Positions 28,778 through 37,986 are shown, counted from the first letter of the stretch. The stretch: DNA of 64,000 bases from Pontibacter lucknowensis (GCF_900156415.1 NZ_FTNM01000005.1:310001-374000); one strand, 5' to 3'. Notes: generated by a model from the letters alone, not told the origin. A program made the numbers and translations.

Positions 28778-29839
28778 ATGGATTCTGTAGTTCTCATATA
28801 CAAGGGTATTTACATTCTGGCCATTTTCGGTATTTCATTACTGATTGCGACCTACTCGACTTACTTTGAGCGTAAGATTGCCGCTTTCATCCAGGACCGT
28901 GTGGGTCCGAACAGAGCGGGTCCGATGGGTTTGCTGCAGCCATTGGCTGACGCCGGTAAATTGTTCTTCAAAGAGGAATTTATACCTGCTAATGCAAACA
29001 AAACGCTCTTTATCCTGGGTCCGGGTATAGCAATGCTGGTAGCAGCGATGACGAGTGCGGTTATTCCGTTCGGCGACACGCTTATTTTAGGCGAAACATC
29101 ATTTGACCTGATAGCCATTGACGTAAACATTGGAATACTTTACATTTTCGCTGTGGTGTCGCTGGGTGTGTACGGTCTGATGATTGGTGGCTGGGCTTCG
29201 AATAATAAGTTCTCGCTGTTAGGTGCCATCCGTGCCGCTTCGCAGAACATTTCATACGAACTAGCCATGGGCCTTTCGCTGATTGCGGTACTGATGCTGA
29301 GTGGTTCGCTGTCGCTGAAAGTAATTGCCGAGCAACAAGCCGGATTTAACTGGAACATCTGGTACCAGCCGCTGGGCTTCCTGATTTTCCTGATTTGTGC
29401 CTTTGCCGAGACAAACAGAACTCCATTTGACTTACCTGAATCTGAAGCCGAACTGATTGGCGGTTACCACACCGAGTATAGCTCTATGAAACTGGGTATG
29501 TACCTGTTTGCCGAGTACATCAACATCTTCGTAGTGTCGGCTGTGATGGCGACACTGTACTTTGGGGCCTACAACTTCCCGTTCATGGAGAACCTGCGCA
29601 ATGCGTTCGATGACCCTGTTTTGGGTAACAACGTGGTGACCATACTGGGTGTGGGTGTGATGTTCGCGAAGATTTTCGCCTTCATCTTCTTCTTCATGTG
29701 GGTGCGCTGGACACTACCGCGTTTCCGCTACGACCAGTTGATGAAGCTGGGCTGGAACATCCTGATTCCGCTGGCCATCCTGAATATCCTGCTTACGGGC
29801 GGTGGCATTCTACTCTACGACTATTTTACACAAGGATAA
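28778..29839 (+). CDS. nuoH: NADH-quinone oxidoreductase subunit H
   Basis: Membrane subunit (353 residues, about eight helices) that forms the quinone-chamber entrance and first proton path. Signatures are ERKIAAFIQDRVGPNRAGPMGLLQPLADAGKL split over residues 30-60, AETNRTPFDLPESEAELIGG, and WVRWTLPRFRYDQLMKLGW. It starts 3 bp after the nuoG stop. Confidence 0.96.
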   Translation: MDSVVLIYKGIYILAIFGISLLIATYSTYFERKIAAFIQDRVGPNRAGPMGLLQPLADAGKLFFKEEFIPANANKTLFILGPGIAMLVAAMTSAVIPFGDTLILGETSFDLIAIDVNIGILYIFAVVSLGVYGLMIGGWASNNKFSLLGAIRAASQNISYELAMGLSLIAVLMLSGSLSLKVIAEQQAGFNWNIWYQPLGFLIFLICAFAETNRTPFDLPESEAELIGGYHTEYSSMKLGMYLFAEYINIFVVSAVMATLYFGAYNFPFMENLRNAFDDPVLGNNVVTILGVGVMFAKIFAFIFFFMWVRWTLPRFRYDQLMKLGWNILIPLAILNILLTGGGILLYDYFTQG

Positions 29840-29913
29840 CGAAATATTGAATGCTGCCATGCCAGGCGCTGTTATAGACAGACAGCATAGACAGCAATCA
29901 TAATCGAGATACA

Positions 29914-30423
29914 ATGGAACCACTATCTAATAGAAAAAAGAACGTAGCACAAAAGGAGATGACGCTTTCGGAGCGCATGTACCTGCCTGCTATCGCTCAA
30001 GGTTTGGGGATTACACTGAAGCACTTCTTCAAGAAGAAAGCGACAATCAATTACCCGGAAGAAACACGTTCGCGCAGCGAAATCTGGCGTGGTCTGCACG
30101 TGCTGAAGCGCGATGAGAACGGTGCTGAGCGTTGCACGGCCTGTGGTCTGTGCGCGGTGGCCTGCCCTGCCGAAGCCATCACCATGACGGCCGGTGAGCG
30201 CAAGAAAGGTGAAGAGCACCTGTACCGCGAAGAGAAGTACGCCGTGACTTACGAGGTGAACATGCTGCGTTGCATTTTCTGCGGTCTGTGCGAAGAAGCC
30301 TGCCCTAAGGCTGCCATCTTCCTGCAGGACGACAAACTTGCCCCAGCCCGTTACGAGCGCGACGAATTCATTTACGGCAAAGACCGCTTGGTAGAACCGT
30401 TAAAAACCACTGAAACCAAATAA
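29914..30423 (+). CDS. nuoI: NADH-quinone oxidoreductase subunit I
   Basis: Ferredoxin-like subunit (169 residues) with two [4Fe-4S] clusters, N6a and N6b. The two motifs are CTACGLCAVACPAEAI and CIFCGLCEEACPKAAI. It bridges NuoG and NuoB. Five bases separate it from nuoJ. Confidence 0.96.
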   Translation: MEPLSNRKKNVAQKEMTLSERMYLPAIAQGLGITLKHFFKKKATINYPEETRSRSEIWRGLHVLKRDENGAERCTACGLCAVACPAEAITMTAGERKKGEEHLYREEKYAVTYEVNMLRCIFCGLCEEACPKAAIFLQDDKLAPARYERDEFIYGKDRLVEPLKTTETK

Positions 30424-30427
30424 TCCG

Positions 30428-30946
30428 ATGACAGAAAGTCTGTTTTTCTTCTTTGCTTCGCTAACGCTGCTTTGCGCCCTGATGGTTGTTATTTCCAAGA
30501 ACCCTGTGTACAGCGTTATCTTCCTGATCCTGACATTCTTCACCATATCAGCACACTATATATTGCTGAACGCCCAGTTTTTGGCAGCGGTAAACATCAT
30601 CGTATATGCAGGAGCCATCATGGTACTTTTCCTATTTGTACTGATGTTCATCAACACAGGTAAGAACGTGGAAGGCACCATGAAAAGGAATGTGCTGGCC
30701 AAAATAGCCGGTACAGTAGCTGGTGGCTTGCTGTTCACGGTAGTAGTAGCTGCTTTGAAAGATGTAACACTCGGCCACCCGGATCCAGCCACGTTCAATT
30801 CGCAGGTTGGTATGGTAGAGAACCTGGGCAAAGTGCTTTTCACCAAGTATATGCTGCCGTTCCAGTTAGTAGCAGTACTATTCCTCGTATCTATGGTAGG
30901 TGCTGTGATGATTGGCAAGAGAGAAGCGGGAGAGCAGAACTTCTAA
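30428..30946 (+). CDS. nuoJ: NADH-quinone oxidoreductase subunit J
   Basis: Membrane subunit of 172 residues with five predicted helices. The block LNAQFLAAVNIIVYAGAIMVLFLFVLMF is the family signature, containing the pi-bulge helix. It is the last gene of the first nuo segment: a terminator follows and the next complex I gene, nuoK, starts 1.7 kb later. Confidence 0.94.
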   Translation: MTESLFFFFASLTLLCALMVVISKNPVYSVIFLILTFFTISAHYILLNAQFLAAVNIIVYAGAIMVLFLFVLMFINTGKNVEGTMKRNVLAKIAGTVAGGLLFTVVVAALKDVTLGHPDPATFNSQVGMVENLGKVLFTKYMLPFQLVAVLFLVSMVGAVMIGKREAGEQNF

Positions 30947-30971
30947 TCGAGTTATACCTTCAAAAAAATAG

Positions 30972-31008
30972 AGAGCCAGTGCTGCAAAGTGCTGGCTTTT
31001 CTTTTTGT
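30972..31008 (+). terminator. Terminator after nuoJ
   Basis: AGCCAGTGCT, GCAA loop, AGTGCTGGCT, followed by TTTCTTTTT. The 10-bp stem includes two G-T wobbles. It closes the nuoA-J unit. Confidence 0.75.
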
Positions 31009-31031
31009 CTGAATCAGGATTTACAGGATTT
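31007..31031. repeat. End-like relic of the GxxExxY-element repeat
   Basis: GTCTGAATCAGGATTTACAG and onward to GGATTT. It matches the outer 25 bp of the 55-bp repeat at 7112/7746 closely, with two spaced AGGATT units, but no partner copy or gene is near. Confidence 0.65.
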
Positions 31032-31047
31032 AAAGAGGGTCCCTACC

Positions 31048-31193
31048 CCACGGATTTTTAGGATCCGTGGAAATGGATATAAAGTAAGATGTCGCAAATT
31101 TAGCGGTAGCGCAACTTGTGACTGTTCTTGGGGCCAGTTTATAACTGGCAGGTACCATGGTCAAATTTTTAATACGCCGGTTTCAAACTGGCC
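31048..31193. repeat. Cluster of REP-like hairpins between nuoJ and an opposed gene
   Basis: Four hairpin-forming units in 146 bp: CCACGGAT, 7-base loop, ATCCGTGG (31048-31070); an imperfect 32-bp palindrome from GTCGCAAATT to CTTGTGAC (31091-31122); GCCAGTTTATAACTGGC (31133-31149); and GCCGGTTTCAAACTGGCC (31176-31193). The last two are diverged copies of one hairpin. No gene is seen in 30947-31248. Confidence 0.7.
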
Positions 31194-31248
31194 GTCATGA
31201 ATTACCATAAGTTACCTCTTCACTCAAACTTGCGGTATGGGAAAAATT

Positions 31249-32301
31249 TTATTGCTCTACCGTCAACATAACTTCAAGTAATTCAGACCCACCCAGATCA
31301 TCATCTGAAACTACTACCAGGCGATACCTGCCTTTCCCTTCTCGCTTTTTAACGACCAACGATTCTGCCTTGCCTGTATAAAGTTCTCCATCCGCTTGTA
31401 GCATAGGTGTGGCAGGAATTTGCAGAGTATCCTGTTTTCCTATCGCATTGAAAGGAATATAGCCGATGTAACTACCCAGGACCTCCCCATCCCCGTAGGC
31501 GTCGTTCGTATCTTCCAGTGAAGCTGTAAAAAAAAGCTTGTCATCATATACATAAGCACCAGAAAAGCCCGCCTGCAGGAGTTCCAACTCGGGCAAACGG
31601 AAATAGGCAAGCTCTGGCTTTGGCAACTGCACTGCAGATTCTGACAAGAGATAAGGTATAAATTCGGCCAGATTATAGGAAATCAACATGTTCTGACCGG
31701 TCCCGATAGCGCGCTGCATCAGGTAAAGCCGCCCATGCCCGGCAGCTACACCTTCTATGTTGAGCAGACTTTCTCCTAACTTCATCTGCGCTTCGAGTTC
31801 TTTGTAGAGAGGATCCAGATCTATGGCCTTTGCTCCATGAGTGTCTGCTCCCTCTCTACAGATATCATCACCGCAAATGTTGTAAAGATAGGCCTTACGT
31901 CGGGCTGGGGCTGAGCCAGAACCCATCATAAGAAGATAGGGCTTGCCCTGATGTTGCAAAAGGGTCATGCCCTCCAGGTCGGCTTTATCAGCTTTGGCGA
32001 TGCGCCCATTTTCGAAGCCGGTTGTGTCAAAGATCGCTTCATGGGATAACAACCGGTAGTTTTTGTCCAGCTTGTATAGGTATGGAGAATCGTCGCCAGT
32101 CACATAATAATGGTCACCCAGCATCTCAAGCCCGGAAGCAGATGGCAGGTTATCGAAGTGAAGGTGCTTCTCAATAGTAGCTTTCATAGTCAGATCGGCA
32201 TGATAAGGTGTAGCGGATGATGCGGTAGTTGGCTGTTGACAAGACGAAAACAGTGCAACCAGGCAAAACAGGTATAGCAGAGGTAAGTATTCTAACTTCA
32301 T
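31249..32301 (-). CDS. Lipoprotein, probable beta-propeller (DUF6929-like)
   Basis: Envelope lipoprotein of 350 residues with Cys21 in FSSC. The body alternates short strands with GD/DD turns (GDHYYVTGDDSPYLYKL, DLEGMTLLQHQGKPYLLMMGSGS, LLNIEGVAAGHGRLYLMQRA), which suggests a propeller-like fold as in DUF6929 or phytase-like esterase proteins. The family name is from memory and uncertain, and the function is unknown. It is transcribed against the nuo genes and splits nuoJ from nuoK, so it was probably inserted or rearranged there. Confidence 0.65.
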   Translation of the reverse strand: MKLEYLPLLYLFCLVALFSSCQQPTTASSATPYHADLTMKATIEKHLHFDNLPSASGLEMLGDHYYVTGDDSPYLYKLDKNYRLLSHEAIFDTTGFENGRIAKADKADLEGMTLLQHQGKPYLLMMGSGSAPARRKAYLYNICGDDICREGADTHGAKAIDLDPLYKELEAQMKLGESLLNIEGVAAGHGRLYLMQRAIGTGQNMLISYNLAEFIPYLLSESAVQLPKPELAYFRLPELELLQAGFSGAYVYDDKLFFTASLEDTNDAYGDGEVLGSYIGYIPFNAIGKQDTLQIPATPMLQADGELYTGKAESLVVKKREGKGRYRLVVVSDDDLGGSELLEVMLTVEQ

Positions 32302-32352
32302 ACAATTTTAGAGCAACCAGGTTATAGCATCCTGAATGGACAAATCAGCTTC

Positions 32353-32380
32353 GCTATACCTGATCAGGTGCAGGTATAGC
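32353..32380. repeat. Hairpin of two inverted 10-mers GCTATACCTG / CAGGTATAGC
   Basis: A perfect 10-bp inverted pair with an 8-base spacer (which itself closes ACCTGATCAGGT). No T-run follows, so it is not an obvious terminator. Lies in the otherwise gene-free 32302-32625. Confidence 0.75.
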
Positions 32381-32564
32381 ACGAGTGCGACTTGCCATCA
32401 AAAATAAGTCTTATACCCTACGCAGCCTGAAAAGGAAAGTATAAGCTGTAGCTTAACAAGGCGTGCCTGCATTAACTAAAATATAAATCTTCAGGGACAT
32501 GAAACCTTGTTACAGATCGGGCAAGAAGATTAGAAATATGTTATGGATTTTACAAAAATGGGGA

Positions 32565-32572
32565 TAACTTTG
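32565..32572 (+). promoter_or_regulatory. Possible -7 element for nuoK-N
   Basis: TAACTTTG matches TAnnTTTG, 54 bp before the nuoK start. No convincing -33 TTTG was found, so this is tentative. It fits the idea that nuoK-N has its own transcription start. Confidence 0.35.
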
Positions 32573-32625
32573 CGACTTGATTTCAGAATTGTAATTTACC
32601 AGTAATACGTTCAGCACCCTAGACG

Positions 32626-32955
32626 ATGAACCAAATGCCAGAGGTTATCCGGACCATCCCGCTTGAATTCTACCTTTATTTTAGCACAGCCCTTTTCGCC
32701 ATTGGCGTAATCGGCGTTCTCACCAGACGAAACGCGATTGTTATTTTTATGTGTGTGGAGCTGATGCTCAACGCCGTGAACGTGCTGATGGTCGCTTTGT
32801 CGGCCTACCGCTCTGACCCGAATGGACAAATCTTTGTGTTCTTCATCATGGCAGTGGCGGCAGCGGAGGTAACAGTTGGTCTGGCCATCATCGTGATGAT
32901 TTACCGCAATATCCGCTCAACCAACGTGCAATTGCTGAACTACCTCAAGTGGTAG
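32626..32955 (+). CDS. nuoK: NADH-quinone oxidoreductase subunit K
   Basis: Three-helix membrane subunit (109 residues). The family blocks GVLTRRNAIVIFMCVELMLNAVN with the key helix-2 Glu, and FIMAVAAAEVTVGLAI with the helix-3 Glu, are intact. It opens the second nuo segment. Confidence 0.95.
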   Translation: MNQMPEVIRTIPLEFYLYFSTALFAIGVIGVLTRRNAIVIFMCVELMLNAVNVLMVALSAYRSDPNGQIFVFFIMAVAAAEVTVGLAIIVMIYRNIRSTNVQLLNYLKW

Positions 32956-33001
32956 CCGCACCCCTAAATAATCTGAATAGCTTAACTAAATCATACGCTA
33001 A

Positions 33002-34963
33002 ATGCAAGAAGTAGTAATGCCCTTCAACAACCAGGAAATGGCGCTGCTGTGTTTGCTTGTTCCGCTCCTGCCGTTCATCGGCTTTCTGATTAACGGACTT
33101 GGCAACCGCAAATTGCCCAAGGCCCTTGTGGGGCTGCTGGGCTCTGGCACCGTGCTGGCCTCTTTTCTGATATCGGTATACCTGTTCATCGACTTCACTT
33201 CCAACGGCAGCCGGCCTTACATCGTCGACCTCTACAACTGGTTCTCGGTAGGCAGCCTTGAGATTGGGTTCTCGTTCATGATTGACCAACTCACCCTGCT
33301 GATGCTCTTGATGGTAACCGGTATCGGTTTCCTGATTCACGTGTACTCAGCGGGTTACATGAGCCACGACGAAAACTACGGCAAGTTCTTCTCTTTCCTC
33401 AACCTGTTCATGTTCTCAATGTTGCTGCTCGTGATGGGCTCTAACTACGTGATGATGTTCGTGGGCTGGGAAGGTGTGGGTCTTTGCTCCTACTTGCTCA
33501 TCGGCTTCTGGAACAAAAACACCAACTATAACAATGCCGCCAAGAAGGCCTTTATCATGAACCGTATCGGCGACTTGGGCTTCCTGCTGGGCATTTTCCT
33601 TATTTTCATCACCTTTGGCAGCGTGAGCTACCCAGAGGTATTCCTGTCTGCTTCGCAGATGACGGGCCTGACCGATAGCGGTGTGATGATTGCCATTACC
33701 ATGCTCCTGTTTGTGGGTGCGATGGGTAAGAGTGCGCAGATTCCGCTCTTCACATGGCTTCCTGACGCGATGGCGGGTCCAACGCCAGTGTCGGCCCTAA
33801 TTCACGCCGCTACGATGGTGACGGCGGGTATCTACATGGTGCTGCGCTCGAACGTACTGTATGTGCTGGCCCCGACCACGATGGAGTTTATCGCTATCAT
33901 TGGTCTGGCTACTGCCCTGTTGGCCGCTACGATTGGTCTAGCGCAGAATGACATCAAGAAAGTGCTGGCTTACTCTACCGTGTCGCAGTTGGGCTTTATG
34001 TTCCTCGCACTCGGTGTGATGGCTTTCTCTTCTTCTATCTTCCACGTACTCACGCACGCTTTCTTCAAGGCCCTCCTATTCTTGGGTGCTGGCTCTGTGA
34101 TTCACGCGGTGAGTAACGAACAGGATATCCGCAACATGGGTGGCCTGCGCAAGTGGCTGCCGATTACGTTCATTACCTTCCTGATTGGTACACTCGCGAT
34201 TTCAGGTATACCGCCGTTCGCTGGTTTCTTCTCTAAGGACGAATTGCTGGCGCATGTGTTTGAGCACAACAAGCTGATGTGGGCGCTCGGCCTGCTGGCT
34301 TCGTTCATGACTTCGTTCTACATGTTCCGCCTCCTGTTCCTGACCTTCTTCGGTAAGTTCCGTGGCACAGAGGCGCAGCGTTCGCACCTGCACGAGTCAC
34401 CATCTTCTATGACCATCCCGCTGATTGTACTGGCTATCCTGTCCACTGTAGGTGGTTTCATCGGTCTGCCAGCCGTGTTCAGCGACACGCATACCTTGGG
34501 TAACTTCCTGTCGCCAATCTACAACTTTGCGCGTCAGGCCAACGGTGCCGCACTGGAGGCGCCGCACATCGACCACGCCACGGAATACATCCTGATGGGC
34601 GTTTCGGTTGTCGTGTCGCTTATCGCCATTATCATTGCCTACTTTATGTATGTGAAGAAAGAAACAGTGCCAGCTCCTGAGGGAACGCGCCTGTCTCCTA
34701 TCCACAATCTGATTTACAACAAATACTACATCGACGAGATTTACGACACCGTGTTCGTGCGTCCGGTAATGGCCATGTCAACGGCTTTCCACCGCTTTGT
34801 GGATGTGATTGTAGTGGACGGCATTGTAAACGGCTTCGGCAAACTGGTGATGGCAAGCGGCCGCGTGCTGCGCCTGACACAGAGTGGCGTAACTGGCTTC
34901 TACATCTTCGTGATGGTGGCCAGCATCGTTCTGATTCTATTTTTAAACTTCTTTATCGCTTAA
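33002..34963 (+). CDS. nuoL: NADH-quinone oxidoreductase subunit L
   Basis: Largest antiporter-like membrane subunit (653 residues, about 16 helices) including the long lateral amphipathic helix. Family blocks include MMFVGWEGVGLCSYLLIGFW, PLFTWLPDAMAGPTPVSALIHAATMVTAG and LAYSTVSQLGFM with its lysine-bearing neighbour. The C-terminal domain from about residue 520 ends in a transmembrane helix. Confidence 0.95.
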   Translation: MQEVVMPFNNQEMALLCLLVPLLPFIGFLINGLGNRKLPKALVGLLGSGTVLASFLISVYLFIDFTSNGSRPYIVDLYNWFSVGSLEIGFSFMIDQLTLLMLLMVTGIGFLIHVYSAGYMSHDENYGKFFSFLNLFMFSMLLLVMGSNYVMMFVGWEGVGLCSYLLIGFWNKNTNYNNAAKKAFIMNRIGDLGFLLGIFLIFITFGSVSYPEVFLSASQMTGLTDSGVMIAITMLLFVGAMGKSAQIPLFTWLPDAMAGPTPVSALIHAATMVTAGIYMVLRSNVLYVLAPTTMEFIAIIGLATALLAATIGLAQNDIKKVLAYSTVSQLGFMFLALGVMAFSSSIFHVLTHAFFKALLFLGAGSVIHAVSNEQDIRNMGGLRKWLPITFITFLIGTLAISGIPPFAGFFSKDELLAHVFEHNKLMWALGLLASFMTSFYMFRLLFLTFFGKFRGTEAQRSHLHESPSSMTIPLIVLAILSTVGGFIGLPAVFSDTHTLGNFLSPIYNFARQANGAALEAPHIDHATEYILMGVSVVVSLIAIIIAYFMYVKKETVPAPEGTRLSPIHNLIYNKYYIDEIYDTVFVRPVMAMSTAFHRFVDVIVVDGIVNGFGKLVMASGRVLRLTQSGVTGFYIFVMVASIVLILFLNFFIA

Positions 34964-34975
34964 GGTTCTAAGAAG

Positions 34976-36436
34976 ATGATTACAGCTCTATTACTTTTCT
35001 GGCCTGCCCTAGCTGCACTGCTGGTGCTGCTGATTAAAGGCGAAGGTGCCAAGAAAGTGGCTTTTATAGCAACGCTAGTTGAGTTTGCCATTGCCCTGTT
35101 TGCAATCGTAAACTTTGTTCCGGACGCCACCACACAGTTCGCCCTCGACATGCCGTGGATGGAGCGTGCAGGTATCGGTTTCACCATCGGCATGGACGGC
35201 ATTAGCCTCCTGATGGTGCTTCTGACGACCTTCCTGGTGCCGCTTATCGTCCTTTCTTCTTTCAAGCACGACTACAAAAACCCGCACGTGTTCTACGCGC
35301 TGGTGCTGTTTATGCAGACCGGTCTGATTGGGGTGTTCGTGGCGATGGACGCGTTCCTGTTCTACTTCTTCTGGGAAGTGGCCCTTATTCCGATTTACTT
35401 CATCGCAGCCATCTGGGGCGGTGCGCGCAGGATTCCGGTTACGTTCAAGTTCTTTATCTACACGATTTTCGGTTCGCTTTTCATGCTGGCCGCTTTCGTA
35501 TACCTGTACTTCCAGACGGCAGGCACAGAGCTGGCGGCGCACTCGTCTAACGTGAACGCCTTCTACCAACTGACGCTGGACAGCGCGACGCAGAGCTGGA
35601 TTTTCTGGTTCCTGTTCCTTGCTTTTGCCATCAAAATGCCGGTGTTCCCGTTCCATACCTGGCAGCCCGACACCTATACTGAGTCTCCTACGCAGGCGAC
35701 GATGTTGCTGGCGGGTATCATGCTGAAGATGGGTATCTACGGTGTGCTGCGCTGGTTGCTGCCTGTGGTGCCGTTGGGCGTGAGCCAGTGGGCTGACCTC
35801 GTGCTGGTGCTTTCCATCATCGGTATTGTGTACGGCTCTATCATCGCCATCCGTCAGCGCGACATGAAGCGACTGATTGCCTACTCGTCTATCGCGCACG
35901 TAGGCCTGATTGCGGCAGGTATCTTCACCCTGAACGAGCAAGGTCTGCAGGGCGGCGTGATTCAAATGCTGAGCCACGGTATCAACGTAGTGGGCTTGTT
36001 CTTCATCGTCGATATCATTTTCCGCAGAACCAACACGAGAGAGATTGCCAACCTGGGCGGTATCACCCAGACCACGCCGGCGCTTTCTATCATGTTCCTG
36101 ACACTGTTGATGGGTTCTGTGGCGCTTCCGCTCACAAACGGCTTCATCGGGGAGTTCCTGTTGCTGTCGGGCGTGTTCCAGTACAACCACTACTTCGGCG
36201 CTGTGGCCGGCCTGACCATCATTCTGGGTGCGGTATACATGCTGCGTATGTTCCAGGGCGTGATGTTCGGCACGAAGTCAGAAGCCACCGAAGGCTTCGC
36301 TGACCTGACCTTCCACGAGAAAGCCGTACTGATTCCGCTGGTGATTATGGTCTTCTGGATTGGTCTGTTCCCGAACACGTTCCTGAGCATTTCAGAGCCT
36401 GCGGTTGGACAGCTGCTGAGCATTATCAACCGATAG
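34976..36436 (+). CDS. nuoM: NADH-quinone oxidoreductase subunit M
   Basis: Antiporter-like proton-pumping membrane subunit (486 residues, 14 helices). Signatures are DGISLLMVLLTTFL, YFFWEVALIPIYF with the essential Glu, MPVFPFHTWQPDTYTESPTQATMLLAG and LIAYSSIAHVG. It starts 12 bp after nuoL. A long open frame on the opposite strand here is a shadow of the biased codon use. Confidence 0.95.
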   Translation: MITALLLFWPALAALLVLLIKGEGAKKVAFIATLVEFAIALFAIVNFVPDATTQFALDMPWMERAGIGFTIGMDGISLLMVLLTTFLVPLIVLSSFKHDYKNPHVFYALVLFMQTGLIGVFVAMDAFLFYFFWEVALIPIYFIAAIWGGARRIPVTFKFFIYTIFGSLFMLAAFVYLYFQTAGTELAAHSSNVNAFYQLTLDSATQSWIFWFLFLAFAIKMPVFPFHTWQPDTYTESPTQATMLLAGIMLKMGIYGVLRWLLPVVPLGVSQWADLVLVLSIIGIVYGSIIAIRQRDMKRLIAYSSIAHVGLIAAGIFTLNEQGLQGGVIQMLSHGINVVGLFFIVDIIFRRTNTREIANLGGITQTTPALSIMFLTLLMGSVALPLTNGFIGEFLLLSGVFQYNHYFGAVAGLTIILGAVYMLRMFQGVMFGTKSEATEGFADLTFHEKAVLIPLVIMVFWIGLFPNTFLSISEPAVGQLLSIINR

Positions 36437-36465
36437 TCCGCACGATAAAAGAAAATTAGAACGAC

Positions 36466-37857
36466 ATGATTTCGATTATACTTCTATCTGGATTTGGGAT
36501 TATAAGCCTCTTCGCGGGTTTCCTGAAATCTAAAAGAGTCCTGTTACCGATGGCGCTGCTGTTTCTGGCGGTTGTATTCGGCATTAACCTCTTCGACTGG
36601 GACCAGAACCAGAGCTACTTCAGCAACATGCTCACCATCGACAATTTCGCGGTGGCTTTCACGGGCATCATGGTACTGTCCACGCTCCTGATTATCCCTT
36701 TCACGCAGCACTTTGCTACCCGCAACGACGAGAACCTTGGTGAATATTACGCCCTGATTCTATTCTCGCTGGTAGGCGCCATCATGATGGTGAGCTACAA
36801 CAACATGCTGATGCTGTTTGTAGGTATAGAGATTCTCTCTATTGCCATGTACGTGTTTGCGGGCAGCGACAAGAGTAGTCTGCGTTCCGCAGAAGCGGCC
36901 CTGAAGTACTTCCTGATGGGTTCATTCTTCACAGGCATCCTACTTTTCGGCATGGTGATGATTTACGGTGCCACCGGCACGTTCAACATCGCGGAGATTG
37001 CCGGTTCAGCTGAAGCCATGGGCACAGGCGGTGCGAACAACGTAATGTTCATGCTGGGTGTGCTGATGATTATCATCGGTATCTCTTTCAAAGTTTCTGC
37101 CGCTCCTTTCCACTTCTGGACACCTGACGTGTACGAAGGTACCCCAACGGTATGGACGGCTTATATGTCAACGGTTGTGAAAACGGCTGGTGTAGCCGCT
37201 TTCTATAAACTGATGGACGCCGCCTTTGCCGCTTCGTACGGTAGCTGGATGCCGACACTGGTAGCCATCATCGTGCTGACGCTCCTGATTGGTAACGTAG
37301 GCGCCGTGGTACAGCAAAGCATGAAGCGTATGTTGGCATACTCCAGTATCTCGCACGCAGGCTACCTGCTGATGACTTTGCTTGCTTTCAACAATTTGTC
37401 TACTTCTGCTATCCTGTTCTACTCGTTCGCGTACTCCACTGCTTCTATCGCCGCATTCGGTGTGCTGCAGTTGGTATCAAGACAGCGTCAGAACGAGAAC
37501 TACGAAGCTTTCAACGGCTTGGGCAAAACAAATCCACTGCTGGCTTTCTCGGTAGCGGTGTCCATGCTGTCGCTGGCAGGTATACCACTCACGGCTGGTT
37601 TCTTCGGCAAGTTCTTCGTGTTCTCTGCCCTGATCGAAAACCCGGATATGATGTGGCTGATTGTGGTAGCGGTGATTCTGGCTGCTGTGGGTGTGTACTA
37701 CTACTTCCGCGTGGTTATCGCAATGTACCTGCACCCAGTTGCTGAAGACGCTACGACTATCCGCTCAACCAGCTTTATGAATGTGATGCTGCTTATCATT
37801 ACTGCTCTGACGATTCTGCTAGGTATAGCGCCTGCTCTGTTGAGCGACGTGCTGTAA
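36466..37857 (+). CDS. nuoN: NADH-quinone oxidoreductase subunit N
   Basis: Third antiporter-like membrane subunit (463 residues). Signatures are FVGIEILSIAMYVFAGSDK, APFHFWTPDVYEGTPTVWTAYMSTVVKTA and LAYSSISHAGYLL. It closes the complex I set, which is thus complete (A to N). The stop codon TAA is the start of TAAGGTATAG, overlapping the repeated heptamer as at pruA and sodA. Confidence 0.95.
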   Translation: MISIILLSGFGIISLFAGFLKSKRVLLPMALLFLAVVFGINLFDWDQNQSYFSNMLTIDNFAVAFTGIMVLSTLLIIPFTQHFATRNDENLGEYYALILFSLVGAIMMVSYNNMLMLFVGIEILSIAMYVFAGSDKSSLRSAEAALKYFLMGSFFTGILLFGMVMIYGATGTFNIAEIAGSAEAMGTGGANNVMFMLGVLMIIIGISFKVSAAPFHFWTPDVYEGTPTVWTAYMSTVVKTAGVAAFYKLMDAAFAASYGSWMPTLVAIIVLTLLIGNVGAVVQQSMKRMLAYSSISHAGYLLMTLLAFNNLSTSAILFYSFAYSTASIAAFGVLQLVSRQRQNENYEAFNGLGKTNPLLAFSVAVSMLSLAGIPLTAGFFGKFFVFSALIENPDMMWLIVVAVILAAVGVYYYFRVVIAMYLHPVAEDATTIRSTSFMNVMLLIITALTILLGIAPALLSDVL

Positions 37858-37880
37858 GGTATAGCGAACTGATATTGGAA

Positions 37881-37913
37881 GCGGCTGCTCTGGAAAGGGT
37901 AGCCGTTTTTTTG
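37881..37913 (+). terminator. Terminator after nuoN
   Basis: CGGCT, an inner loop region, AGCCG, then TTTTTTT. A modest stem but a strong T-run. Confidence 0.7.
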
Positions 37914-37932
37914 TTCCTATCTGGTAGTAAAA

Positions 37933-37963
37933 TAAAAAGGCTGCCCTTATCGGACAGCCTTTC
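37933..37963 (-). terminator. Terminator of aspS
   Basis: Read on the minus strand: AGGCTGTCC, ATAAG-type loop, GGGCAGCCTTTTTATTT. Lies 24 bp beyond the aspS stop. Confidence 0.85.
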
Positions 37964-37986
37964 CCATACTTCTATATACCTATCCC

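Noticed and set aside
35075..36190. A 371-codon minus-strand frame opposite nuoM
   Set aside because: It is antisense to a highly conserved nuoM, is full of His/Gln/Arg as expected for a reverse-frame shadow, and has no domain.
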